Shown here one piece after another: positions 44,589 to 53,536 of a stretch of 64,000 nucleotides of DNA. Source of the stretch: Metabacillus sp. KUDC1714 (lineage in GTDB: Bacteria > Bacillota > Bacilli > Bacillales > Bacillaceae); assembly GCF_014217835.1 (NCBI RefSeq), contig NZ_CP055263.1, positions 3,537,501 through 3,601,500 of the forward strand, written 5' to 3'. The notes beneath the pieces were generated by a model that did not search any database, was not told the origin of the DNA, and saw only the letters and a program-made list of their open reading frames with translations. Every line of letters begins with the position of its first letter. The first letter of the stretch is position 1. A program made the position numbers and the translations under genes.

Positions 44589-44999
44589 ATGAAGATAGTT
44601 GACCAATTAAAGGAATTTATCGTCAATCAAGATGTGATTCCAAAATCAATTAAAATTCATCCAGATGCAATTTCTGAGCTAGAAGCTGAAAAGTTTGTTT
44701 ATATGATAAATAACAGTTCGGCGAACCCAGTGAAACGTTTTATGGGAATCGAGCTTATTCCAGCAGAGGATGTAGTGGGCTTCGACATTGTTGAAAAAGA
44801 GGATAAAAGTGAACGATGGATTGTGAAAAAGGAAGTTAAAAAAATTAGAGAAAAATATATCCATCATGATGGAAATTTATCAAAAGATATTAGCTTACTA
44901 TTTGCTTATCTCGGCTACCTAGAACGAGAACTTGAGGATAAGACAAACTACCTAAACTATATAAGAGAAAAGGAAACATTAAACACATCGGGTGAGTAG
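44589..44999 (+). CDS. Hypothetical protein
   Basis: A 136-residue charged cytosolic protein beginning MKIVDQLKEFIVNQDVIPKS. ATG 44589 follows ATGGGGGC; an in-frame ATG at 44553 has no good site. Residues 40-80 look like a small beta-rich segment (FMGIELIPAEDVVGFDIVE) and the C-terminal part is helical. I do not recognise a family. A stem-loop (45036-45058) follows. Confidence 0.6.
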   Translation: MKIVDQLKEFIVNQDVIPKSIKIHPDAISELEAEKFVYMINNSSANPVKRFMGIELIPAEDVVGFDIVEKEDKSERWIVKKEVKKIREKYIHHDGNLSKDISLLFAYLGYLERELEDKTNYLNYIREKETLNTSGE

Positions 45000-45035
45000 G
45001 GATGGAGATTGTCTTTAATAATAGGTCAAACAAAC

Positions 45036-45062
45036 AAGTCCTGTAACGTACAGGGCTTATTT
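45036..45062 (+). terminator. Terminator-like stem-loop
   Basis: AAGTCCTGTA and TACAGGGCTT pair around ACG, followed by ATTTTC, 36 bases after the hypothetical gene. Confidence 0.6.
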
Positions 45063-45188
45063 TCATTTTGAAAAAACTTTGTAACTGACTAATCACTTTT
45101 AATCTATGTGAAAATTTAATACTCTTTTTCCGATCTTTGTGTGAAAATTTAGGATAGTTTCTTAAAATTTTGGGATTATCCATCTAAC

Positions 45189-45226
45189 AGAAAGCGTTTA
45201 CAATTAATTTGTACGAATGATACAAA
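45189..45226 (+). promoter_or_regulatory. Promoter with overlapping cre box upstream of the mannoside ABC importer
   Basis: AGAAAGCGTTTACA (45189-45202) matches cre at all but one fixed position. Its right half is also a good -35 (TTTACA, 45197-45202) with TACAAA at 45221-45226 as a possible -10 (spacing 18, preceded by TGA). CcpA bound here would block RNA polymerase, so glucose repression is predicted. Confidence 0.5.
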
Positions 45227-45249
45227 CAGTTCATAGGGGGTAAGGAATT

Positions 45250-46554
45250 ATGAAAAGTCTCAAAATAAAAGCTTTAGTTATTCTCATGATCATGGTTTTA
45301 TCTATCATGACAGCATGTTCTGGGAATAGTAATGAAAAGTCTTCGGGTAGTTCAAAGGAAAATGGGGAAAAGATTGAATTAACATTTTGGAACATCTGGA
45401 CTGAGCCATCACCTCAAAATGAAGCAAGTTTGAAACAAGTAGAAAAATTTATGGAGGAACATCCTAATATCATCATTAAGCAACAAAACATACCACATGA
45501 TCAATTTAAGGTAAAAGTGAAAACACAAGCAGCTGGTCAACAGCTTCCAGATTTAATTCAAGTATTCCCAGGTGCGGAATTAACACCATTAGTTGATGGT
45601 GAACTGATTCAACCGATCGATGATATTTTAAGCCATTGGGATGGATTAATTAATGAAGGGATGTTAGGTGATTATAAGGTTGGGGATAAACAATATGCAT
45701 TACCAGCTAACGTTACACCTACAAGCCTTGTCTATTACAACAAAGCCATGCTAGCTGAACTAGGTTATGATGAGTTTCCAAAAACATATGAAGAATTTAA
45801 AACATTAGTAACTAAAATTCAGGATAAAGATATCATTCCGATCGCACTTGGAAATAAAGCACAGTGGGTGCTACAGTCTAGCTATATCTCAACAATTGGA
45901 GATCGGATGACTGGCAGTGATTTCTTAACTTCTGTTTTAAATGGAGAAAAGAAATTTACGGATGAAAGATTTGTTAGAGCAGTTGGTGTAATTAAAGAAT
46001 TGGCAGATATGAAAGCGTTTAATGAAGATTTTAACTCCATAGACAATATTCAGCATCGTGACCTATTTGTATTAGATGAAGCTGCTATGATGATTGATGG
46101 AGCATGGTCACTTGGACCATTATTAGAAGCAATGGAAGATGATGAAAATCTTGGTATTGCTCCATTTCCAGCCATTGAAGGTGGAGACGGAAATCCAGAG
46201 GCTGTTTCAGCAGTAACTGGGACAGGGATTTCTTTAAATAGCAAGCTTGAAGGTGAAAAATTAGAAGCTGCACAGGAATTTTTGAAAAGCTTTTATGATG
46301 AAGAATATTACTCAGATTTAATGAAAGCAGATATTTTAGTAGCAGCTGACATTGAAGCTCCTGAGGGTGTAAGTGACGCATTAAAAGAGGTATCTGAAAT
46401 CGTTAGTAAACAAACGTCACCTGTTTACGATGCAACTGTACCGGTAGATGTTACAGATGCGATCAATTCCGGACTTCAAGAAGTTTCAATTGGGACGCTG
46501 ACACCAGAAGAACTAGCTGAAAAGCTCCAAGCAGCAGTGGATAAACAGAAGTAA
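45250..46554 (+). CDS. Sugar ABC transporter substrate-binding lipoprotein
   Basis: A 434-residue family 1 extracellular solute-binding protein. The signal peptide ends in a lipobox (SIMTAC, Cys about residue 25), followed by a Ser/Asn/Lys linker. The mature part shows ELTFWNIWTEPSPQNEASLK, PDLIQVFPGAE, YALPANVTPTSLVYYNKAML and MIDGAWSLGPL, the usual pattern for oligosaccharide binders. The ATG follows AGGGGGTAAGG. First gene of an importer locus with two permeases and a YesMN-type two-component system. No ATPase gene is present, so a shared MsmX-type ATPase is probably used. A stem-loop at 46565-46604 separates it from the permeases. Confidence 0.9.
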   Translation: MKSLKIKALVILMIMVLSIMTACSGNSNEKSSGSSKENGEKIELTFWNIWTEPSPQNEASLKQVEKFMEEHPNIIIKQQNIPHDQFKVKVKTQAAGQQLPDLIQVFPGAELTPLVDGELIQPIDDILSHWDGLINEGMLGDYKVGDKQYALPANVTPTSLVYYNKAMLAELGYDEFPKTYEEFKTLVTKIQDKDIIPIALGNKAQWVLQSSYISTIGDRMTGSDFLTSVLNGEKKFTDERFVRAVGVIKELADMKAFNEDFNSIDNIQHRDLFVLDEAAMMIDGAWSLGPLLEAMEDDENLGIAPFPAIEGGDGNPEAVSAVTGTGISLNSKLEGEKLEAAQEFLKSFYDEEYYSDLMKADILVAADIEAPEGVSDALKEVSEIVSKQTSPVYDATVPVDVTDAINSGLQEVSIGTLTPEELAEKLQAAVDKQK

Positions 46555-46564
46555 ATGAAGATAA

Positions 46565-46604
46565 GGGAATCAAGTTATCGTAATACTTGATTTCCTTCTT
46601 TTTC
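46565..46604 (+). terminator. Intercistronic stem-loop between binding protein and permease genes
   Basis: GGGAATCAAG (46565-46574) pairs with CTTGATTTCC (46586-46595), followed by TTCTTTTT. Such structures commonly give higher expression of the binding protein than of the permeases. Confidence 0.65.
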
Positions 46605-46641
46605 CCCATTCTTAACGGGCATTTAAAAAGGAGGGAATTTC

Positions 46642-47517
46642 ATGCATTTATTAAGTAGAAATAAATGGCCAGCTATTATCGGGTTAGCTCCTGCTTTCAT
46701 CATATATGTATTGTTTGCGATTATCCCTATTATTATCTCTTTCTATTATTCTGTGATGGAGTGGGATGGATTTACCGAAATGAGGTTTATTGGATTAGGT
46801 AACTTTAAAGAGGCATTATCTGATCCGATTTTTTGGCAGGCTCTGAAAAACAACCTGTTTGTTGTCGTGGCATCTGTTTTTGGTCAGGTTCCAATTGCAT
46901 TATTTTTTGCTCTTTTGCTAAATAGAAAAATGAAGGGCGGAAAATTATTTCGAACAATTGGCTTCATGCCTGTCGTTATTTCAACTGTCATTATCTCTTT
47001 AGTATGGGGAATGATGTATAACTCTAGACGAGGGTTGTTTAACCAGATGCTTGAAGGAGTTGGATTAGAAAACTTAACCCAAAACTGGCTAGGAGATCCA
47101 AAATGGGCGATGATTTCCGTTTGTATCACAATGATTTGGCAGTTTGTTGGTCTATATTTAATTATCTTCTTAGCTGCATTGCAAAATATTCCACAAGAGT
47201 TGTATGAAGCAGCTGAGATTGATGGTGCTTCTGGATTTAAACGAACGTTGCATATTACTCTCCCAATGATGAGAGAAACAATCATTGTAGCTGTTATTTT
47301 ATGTATTAGTGGAAGCTTGCGGACGTTTGATTTAATTTACGTCATGACAGCTGGGGGACCAGGTCATTCAACAGAGGTTTTAGCTATGTATATGTTTGAT
47401 CAAACATTCTCTTCCACACGATATGGATATGGAAGTACGTTATCATTATTTATCTTCTTCTTTAGCTTAGGGCTCGTCTATTTATCAACACTCATTCTAA
47501 GAAGAAAATCCGAGTAG
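46642..47517 (+). CDS. Sugar ABC transporter permease (MalF-like)
   Basis: A 291-residue inner-membrane permease with about six helices. The N-terminal part has APAFIIYVLFAIIPIIISFY, and the cytoplasmic EAA loop reads PQELYEAAEIDGASGFKRTL with the conserved EAA-G spacing. MTAGGPGHSTEVLAMYMFDQ near the end is typical of UgpA/MsmF-type subunits. The ATG follows AAAAGGAGGG. Pairs with the next permease. Confidence 0.92.
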   Translation: MHLLSRNKWPAIIGLAPAFIIYVLFAIIPIIISFYYSVMEWDGFTEMRFIGLGNFKEALSDPIFWQALKNNLFVVVASVFGQVPIALFFALLLNRKMKGGKLFRTIGFMPVVISTVIISLVWGMMYNSRRGLFNQMLEGVGLENLTQNWLGDPKWAMISVCITMIWQFVGLYLIIFLAALQNIPQELYEAAEIDGASGFKRTLHITLPMMRETIIVAVILCISGSLRTFDLIYVMTAGGPGHSTEVLAMYMFDQTFSSTRYGYGSTLSLFIFFFSLGLVYLSTLILRRKSE

Positions 47518-47539
47518 AAAATGAGGGGAGGAGTTACTT

Positions 47540-48424
47540 ATGCCACAAACAATTATCTATAACCAGAGAAATATCAGTGTGGAAGATCGAACGTTGAAGG
47601 CAAAAAAGGTCTCGAAAAAGACGATTATCTATCTTCTACTAGGTGTATATGCTTTAATAAATGCTTATCCTATTTTGTGGATGTTCCTAAATTCATTTAA
47701 AGACAATATGGATTTTGCGAAAAATCCTTTTGGATTACCGGTGCAATGGATGTTTGAAAACTATAAAACTGCTTGGGAGACCGCAAGACTTGATACGTAT
47801 TTTTTAAATAGTGTCATTGTATCTGTTGCAGCGGTTATTATCACAGTATTTGCAGGTGCCCTAGCATCTTATTTTCTCGCTCGTTTTACGTATAAGTGGG
47901 GAAAGGCAATGTATGGATTCTTTGTTTTTGGAATGCTAATACCGATTCATGCAACATTAGTACCCATGTTTATCCTAATGAAGAATATCGGATTACTAAA
48001 CACACATATCGGGTTAATTTTACCCTATATTGCCTTTAATCTACCGATTACGATTTTTATTTTAGTTAGTTTTATGAGGGCTTTTCCAAGTGATATTGAA
48101 GAGTCTGCAATTATGGACGGATGTGGAGTATTTCGCATTTTTTGGTCAATCATACTCCCGATGACAAAGCCGGCAATTGCAACAGTTGTCATTTTAAACT
48201 TTATTCATAACTGGAATGAGTTTTCGTTTGCACTAGTGCTTATTAATGATGAAGCACTTAAAACCCTTCCATTAGGGCTAGCTAATTTTGCTGGACAGTT
48301 TACAACAAATTATGGTGCACAAATGGCAGGACTTACAATTGCGATTATTCCAACCATTATTATCTATATGCTTTTAGAAGAACATCTCGTGAAAGGGATG
48401 ACAGCTGGTGCAGTAAAAGGGTAA
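47540..48424 (+). CDS. Sugar ABC transporter permease (MalG-like)
   Basis: A 294-residue inner-membrane permease with about six helices. The N-terminal helix is followed by YPILWMFLNSFKDNMDFAKN, the EAA loop is DIEESAIMDGCGVFRIFWSI and the C-terminus is LVKGMTAGAVKG, all typical of MalG/UgpE-type subunits. The ATG lies 22 bases after the previous stop and follows GAGGGGAGGAG. Forms the membrane channel together with the preceding permease. Confidence 0.92.
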   Translation: MPQTIIYNQRNISVEDRTLKAKKVSKKTIIYLLLGVYALINAYPILWMFLNSFKDNMDFAKNPFGLPVQWMFENYKTAWETARLDTYFLNSVIVSVAAVIITVFAGALASYFLARFTYKWGKAMYGFFVFGMLIPIHATLVPMFILMKNIGLLNTHIGLILPYIAFNLPITIFILVSFMRAFPSDIEESAIMDGCGVFRIFWSIILPMTKPAIATVVILNFIHNWNEFSFALVLINDEALKTLPLGLANFAGQFTTNYGAQMAGLTIAIIPTIIIYMLLEEHLVKGMTAGAVKG

Positions 48425-48457
48425 TCTAATAGAAAACAAGTATAAGAGGAAGATTGT

Positions 48458-50220
48458 ATGAAACAGCTCCTGTTCTTTTCTAATTGGAAACTTATTTGGA
48501 AGTTTTTATTTATATTCATTGTCTTAATTATTGTCCCAATGCTGGCATTTAGTTTGTTTATTAATTCCAAAGCCAATCATGCCATCCAGCTGCAAGCAAT
48601 TGATAACACAAAAAGTCATCTAGAAAAAACTGGAAAGAATTTATCTGCTGTTCTACAGGATATCGAGGATATTTCTTCTTATATGATTTATAGTGAGGAT
48701 TTTAGAAGTTTTTTTAATACTAGTAATACAGCTCAAAATAGAATCACATTAAATAATATTGAGGATCGTATAAATGGGTATTCCGTTTTTCATCTCAATT
48801 CAAAGCCGTACATGGACTCAATTACCATAGAAGGTATGAAAGAAAATCGGTTTCATATTGGCCCCCTCTAGTTTCATCTGATGAGAAAGTTTGGAAAAGT
48901 AAAGCCATTGTCCTAAAGGGTATGGTGCAATGGAGTGGGGCATATACCGTTACTGACTATTGGGATAGAAAAAACAAGGTGATTAGCTTGTTTCGTGTCA
49001 TAAATGACATCAATAATGTGTCTAGCCCAATTGGCTTGGTAACGATCCGGCTTGATGCTAGTAAGTTATATGATTTAATCGAAACGAATTCACGCGGAAA
49101 AAAACAAATGTTTGTCTTAGATCAAAATAACGATGTTGTTCTTCATTATAATCAAAAATACATTGGTAAGAAATATCCTGATAAAGCTCTCTTGGTATCT
49201 ATCAAAAAAATTGATGATAAGGTAGGGGCTATTAATTATAAGAAGAGTGGAGAAGACTTTACTGTTGTAACACAGCCATTAACTGGTACGAATTTATCAC
49301 TAGTTGCTTTAGTTGACAAGGAATCTGTTGCAGAAGGATTAACAGGTCTACAAGCTTCGATTAAATTGATGATCATAGTATTAACCTTATTAGGAATACT
49401 CGCGATGATTGGCTTTTATCATTTTAATATTAAGCGCATTCTTTATTTAACAAACCAAACTCAACGAGTTGAAAAAGGAGATTTTTTTGCTAGGGTTCCT
49501 GATATGTCAAGTGATGAAATTGGCTTATTAGGTTATAGGTTCAATCAAATGGTCGACCGGATAAGATTTCTAATCGATAGTAAATATAAAATGGAAATTA
49601 GAAATAGAGAATCTGAATTAAAATTATTACAAAGCCAAATCAACCCTCATTTTCTTTATAACACACTAGATATGATTCGCTGGACTGCAAGACTTGAACA
49701 TGCAATGGAAACGAGCAAATTAATTGAACAGTTATCAAAAATGTTCCGAATTAGTTTAAATCGTGGAAATCACTGGATTTCTCTTAAGGATGAACTAACC
49801 TATAGTCAAATATATTTAGAACTGCAAAAAGGTCGGTTGGGAAATCATTTAACATTTACATTTTATTGTGATCATGAGGTACTTAAAGCAAAAGTATTAA
49901 AACAAATGATTCAGCCTCTCATTGAAAACAGTATTCATCATGGATTTGAAAATTTTCGTATTTCGAGGCATATCTATATTCGTTGTTTTCGAGAAGCGTC
50001 TAAGGTCATCATTGATGTGATTGATAATGGAAAAGGGTTTCCAAGTGAAGATTTTCAAGCGTATATAAGAAATGGATACGCGCTGAGTAATATTCAAGAT
50101 CGGTTATATTTAGCATTTGGAGATGATGCGCAAATTTCGATCATTCTAAAAGACTCTCCTGGTGCGTGGGTCAGAGTTATGATTCCTTATCAAGAAAACG
50201 GCTTGGATAAAAAGGTGTAG
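48458..50220 (+). pseudogene. YesM-type sensor histidine kinase interrupted by a one-base frameshift
   Basis: Two reading frames together encode a complete LytS/YesM-class kinase of about 587 residues. Frame 1 (48458-48871) starts MKQLLFFSNWKLIWKFLFIF with an N-terminal helix and half the sensor domain. The other frame runs from about 48864 with PLVSSDEKVWKSKAIVLKGM to 50220 and holds a second helix, HAMP (RVEKGDFFARVPDMSSDEIG), the phosphoacceptor region LLQSQINPHFLYNTLDMIRW and an ATPase domain (DNGKGFPSEDF). The break lies at a run of five C (48862-48866); six would restore one frame. It may be a real null mutation, a phase-variable tract or a sequencing error. The partner regulator follows after 11 bases. 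Confidence 0.85.
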
Positions 50221-50231
50221 GTGAAAACAAC

Positions 50232-51758
50232 ATGAAGCTAAAACTGTTGATCGTAGACGATGAACCAATCATTTGCCAAGGGTTGAAAATGACAGTACCA
50301 TGGGATGAGTTTTGTGTAGAAGTGGTTGGTGAGGCGTACGATGGTGAAGAAGCACTTAGCATATTAGAAGAGACCCATGTTGATATCATTATAACGGATG
50401 TAAACATGCCTGTAATGGATGGATTAGAGCTAGCAGAGAAGGTTGCAAAGCGTTTCCAACATATTCGCATGATTATCATTAGTGGGTTTGATGAGTTTGA
50501 ATATGCAAAACGTGCAATAAGGTTGGGAGTAAGTGATTACTTATTAAAGCCAGTTGATATTGATGAACTGATGAAACTAGTTAAAGTGATCCAAAAAGAA
50601 ATGGAAAAGGAAAGAGATAAAGCATCGATTTTCAGTATGAAGCAACTGCTTTCTTCAATTGTTATGGGGCAGGAAGTGGATATAAATGTAAACCTAAAAG
50701 ACAATAATTTCAGCGGATATCAGTTTCTTTGTAGTGAAATAGACGACTATGATTCAACCATCTCGCAAGTAAATGAAGACGACCGGAAACTTTTAAAACA
50801 GAGATGGAAATCCAAAATAAGTGAGGAGCTTAGAATAAAGGGCTTAATGTCTGTATCACTATTTTTGGATGAAAATCGCTTACTCACCTGTTGTAAAGTG
50901 ATGAACGATCTAAGTGATTTTGCTGAACTCTTTTATGAAGTCGTTGAAAGAGTTAGTAATCAATTAGGGTTTAGTTTAAGTGGATGCTATTCGTCATTGG
51001 GAAAAGAGACACATGATATTTTGAAATCTTATCAGCTCGTTACTGAAGGAATAGAAATTGTACATTGTATACCAGAAAAGGTGTATCACGCTAAAACACT
51101 ACCAACACATATAACTGATCTTGAAATAACAAGATTTGAAAAATGTTTGAGCAAAATGCTAAGTGATGAACACCCAGAAATTCAAAAGATTATTGGTGAT
51201 CTTTTTACTCATTTTGAGAAAAATCAAATGTGTTTATTGAACGATGTTGTCAATGTACTAAAAAAGCTAGAAAAGAAACTATTTACTAATCTACCGGAAT
51301 ACCAGTATTTAAGATTTTCGGAAAACGTTAATATAACAATCTATAATTCTTATAAAGCAATTAAGTGCCTATTTATGAAAGACATTGAAGATTACATTCG
51401 TTTTCAATCTACAACACAAGGTGGTCAACATTGGTTAATTATGAAAGCGGTTAATTATATAAAAGAGAACTATGCAAGTGATCTAAAAGCGTCTGAAGTA
51501 GCAAATGTAATAAATGTTTCTCCAAATTATTTTAGCCAACTTATAAAACAAGAAACAGGGACTCATTTTAACGATTATTTACATGATGTTCGTCTAAACC
51601 AAGCAAAAGTCTTGTTAAAAGAAACACCTTTTCGTGTATTTGAGATTGCTGAAATGGTTGGGTACAAGGATTATAAATATTTTGTTCATATTTTCAAAAA
51701 AAGTACTACGATTACCCCTACTAAATACCGGAAGATAGTAACTGATTTCAATAGTTAA
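50232..51758 (+). CDS. AraC-type response regulator (YesN-like)
   Basis: A 508-residue response regulator. The receiver domain starts KLLIVDDEPIICQGLKM, with phosphoacceptor Asp56 in IIITDVNMPVMDGLEL and Lys in DYLLKPVDIDEL. A long middle region of unknown fold follows. The C-terminal AraC DNA-binding domain has AVNYIKENYASDLKASEVAN, VSPNYFSQLIKQETG and FRVFEIAEMVGYKDYKYFVH. The ATG follows TAGGTGAAAAC. It should activate the neighbouring ABC importer in response to the upstream kinase, which is frameshifted here. Confidence 0.93.
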   Translation: MKLKLLIVDDEPIICQGLKMTVPWDEFCVEVVGEAYDGEEALSILEETHVDIIITDVNMPVMDGLELAEKVAKRFQHIRMIIISGFDEFEYAKRAIRLGVSDYLLKPVDIDELMKLVKVIQKEMEKERDKASIFSMKQLLSSIVMGQEVDINVNLKDNNFSGYQFLCSEIDDYDSTISQVNEDDRKLLKQRWKSKISEELRIKGLMSVSLFLDENRLLTCCKVMNDLSDFAELFYEVVERVSNQLGFSLSGCYSSLGKETHDILKSYQLVTEGIEIVHCIPEKVYHAKTLPTHITDLEITRFEKCLSKMLSDEHPEIQKIIGDLFTHFEKNQMCLLNDVVNVLKKLEKKLFTNLPEYQYLRFSENVNITIYNSYKAIKCLFMKDIEDYIRFQSTTQGGQHWLIMKAVNYIKENYASDLKASEVANVINVSPNYFSQLIKQETGTHFNDYLHDVRLNQAKVLLKETPFRVFEIAEMVGYKDYKYFVHIFKKSTTITPTKYRKIVTDFNS

Positions 51759-51799
51759 AGCTAACTGGGGAAGGATTCACAGGCATACCATCGAATATA

Positions 51800-52170
51800 G
51801 AAGAATCATGAATTATTCTATGCTCAAACAGGCAGAGAGGAGGAGTTAAGTTAAGCATCGAACACACCGTGGAAATAAGCCATGTACTTGTGAGGCACTT
51901 ATTTGTAATCACAATGATTGCTTGCCAAGAACAAGCTGGTTATTAATTAATTATGAATAATTACCAAAGGCTTCTTTCTATTATGCAAAGAAAATTTTTG
52001 ATCCAGTTATGGCGTCTTTAGATCATGATCCTGATATACCACTAAATTATTGATATTTTACAAAGTGAAGTTCAATGTTCAGATAACTTCTTTAATTTAT
52101 CTCCAGGCGAAACAAAATCGATTCAATTACGTCATTTGGAAGAAGATAATAATTACTGCAATTAATAGTG
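51800..52170 (+). pseudogene. Decayed beta-mannosidase (GH2), C-terminal remnant
   Basis: In shifting frames the gap between yesN-like and uxuA reads as the end of a glycoside hydrolase family 2 beta-mannosidase. The pieces are HRGNKPCTCEALICNHNDCL, PRTSWLLINYE, LPKASFYYAKKIFDPVMASL with DHDPDIPLNY, and finally EVQCSDNFFNLSPGETKSI with QLRHLEED. Intact enzymes read like NKPHC-GALYWQLNDCWPVTSW ... RPKASYYYAKRFFAPV. Several stops and frameshifts separate the pieces, and the catalytic N-terminal parts are missing. Confidence 0.75.
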
Positions 52171-52289
52171 AACAAATATATTAAATGGTAGTTCAATTAA
52201 AAAGATGTTTTTGTCAAAATAAACTAGGAGATTCAATTTGTAGACAAGATAACTCACTAGTCTCTAACTATAAATAAGGAGGTACAAGC

Positions 52290-53360
52290 ATGAGAATGGG
52301 CTTTCGATGGTTTGGTGAAGGAAATGATACGATATCTTTACAGGATATTAAACAGATCCCTGGAACAGAAGGAATTGTATGGGCTCTTCATGATATCCCG
52401 GTAGGTGAAGAATGGCCAATGGAGAAAATTTTAGAAGTAAAAGAACAGGCAGATAAGTTTAACCTAAATATTGATGTAGTGGAAAGTGTAAATATCCATG
52501 AAGATATAAAACTTGGATTACCAACGAGAGATAGGTATATTCAAAACTATAATACAACCATAGAAAGGCTGGCTGCTGTTGGAGTAAAGGTTATTTGCTA
52601 TAATTTCATGCCGATTTTTGACTGGTTTAGAGTAGATTTATATAAACCATTAAGTGATGGTTCTACAGCTTTATTTTATGAACATGCAAAGGTAAAGGAT
52701 ATCGATCCATTTGAACTTGTAAACCAAAATGCAAACAATTTGGAATATAAAATGCCAGGGTGGGAGCCAGAAAGATTAAAAGATTTGTCTAATCTTTTTG
52801 AAGCCTATAAAAACGTCTCAGAAGAAAAGCTTTGGAACAATCTTGCGTATTTTTTAGAGTCAGTTATCCCTGTAGCAGAAAAACATGATATAAAAATGGC
52901 GATTCATCCTGATGATCCACCATGGTCTATATTTGGTCTTCCGCGAATTATTACAAATAAAGAAAATATCCGTAAGCACTTAAATTTAGTAGATAGTCCT
53001 TACAACGGGGTTACTCTCTGTAGTGGCTCCCTAGGTGCTAATCCGAGTAATAATATCCCTGAAATGATCAGAGAATTTGCAGATAGAATCCCATTTGCCC
53101 ATATTCGGAATATAAAAGTATTTGAGAATGGTGATTTTGTTGAAACTTCTCATCGTTCATGTGATGGGTCAGTTGATATAAATGAAATTGTCAAAGCTTA
53201 TCATGAAGTTGGTTACACAGGATATGTCAGACCTGATCATGGTAGACATATTTGGGGAGAAAAATGCCGACCTGGCTACGGGCTTTATGATCGTGCTTTA
53301 GGAATCATGTATCTTTGGGGGATATGGGATACTTTAGAAAGAATAAAGGAATCAAGATAA
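52290..53360 (+). CDS. uxuA: Mannonate dehydratase
   Basis: Dehydrates D-mannonate to 2-keto-3-deoxygluconate. The 356-residue length matches Bacillus UxuA (359). Barrel motifs: MRMGFRWFGEGNDTISLQDI at the N-terminus, IVWALHDIPVGEEW, CYNFMPIFDW, MAIHPDDPPWSIFGLPRII, GVTLCSGSLGANPSNN with the metal-binding Cys, FAHIRNIK and the C-terminal YVRPDHGRHIWGE. The ATG follows AAGGAGG. It sits beside a mannoside importer and beta-mannosidase remnant, pointing to mannose-, mannonate- or glucuronate-containing substrates. uxaC, uxuB, kdgK and kdgA are not in the window. A terminator follows. Confidence 0.95.
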   Translation: MRMGFRWFGEGNDTISLQDIKQIPGTEGIVWALHDIPVGEEWPMEKILEVKEQADKFNLNIDVVESVNIHEDIKLGLPTRDRYIQNYNTTIERLAAVGVKVICYNFMPIFDWFRVDLYKPLSDGSTALFYEHAKVKDIDPFELVNQNANNLEYKMPGWEPERLKDLSNLFEAYKNVSEEKLWNNLAYFLESVIPVAEKHDIKMAIHPDDPPWSIFGLPRIITNKENIRKHLNLVDSPYNGVTLCSGSLGANPSNNIPEMIREFADRIPFAHIRNIKVFENGDFVETSHRSCDGSVDINEIVKAYHEVGYTGYVRPDHGRHIWGEKCRPGYGLYDRALGIMYLWGIWDTLERIKESR

Positions 53361-53393
53361 GGTAATTAAATAAGAAGTTCTGAAATGAATTAA

Positions 53394-53437
53394 AAAGACA
53401 CTAGATGAAAATGCAATATTTCCTAGTGTCTTTTTAT
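53394..53437 (+). terminator. Rho-independent terminator of uxuA
   Basis: AAAGACACTAG pairs with CTAGTGTCTTT across a 20-base loop, with a T-rich tail. Confidence 0.75.
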
Positions 53438-53536
53438 ATGTTATGCTTTTTATCATAGATGAGAATTCGGTTACTTTAAAAATAGATAAAACGACAATAT
53501 TAATACTTACTATTTAAACTCGAAGGAAGTTTTCAA

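Noticed and set aside
48862..48866. Programmed -1 ribosomal frameshift in the histidine kinase
   Set aside because: The C run lacks a standard X-XXY-YYZ slippery heptamer and I see no strong downstream structure; a missing C is simpler.
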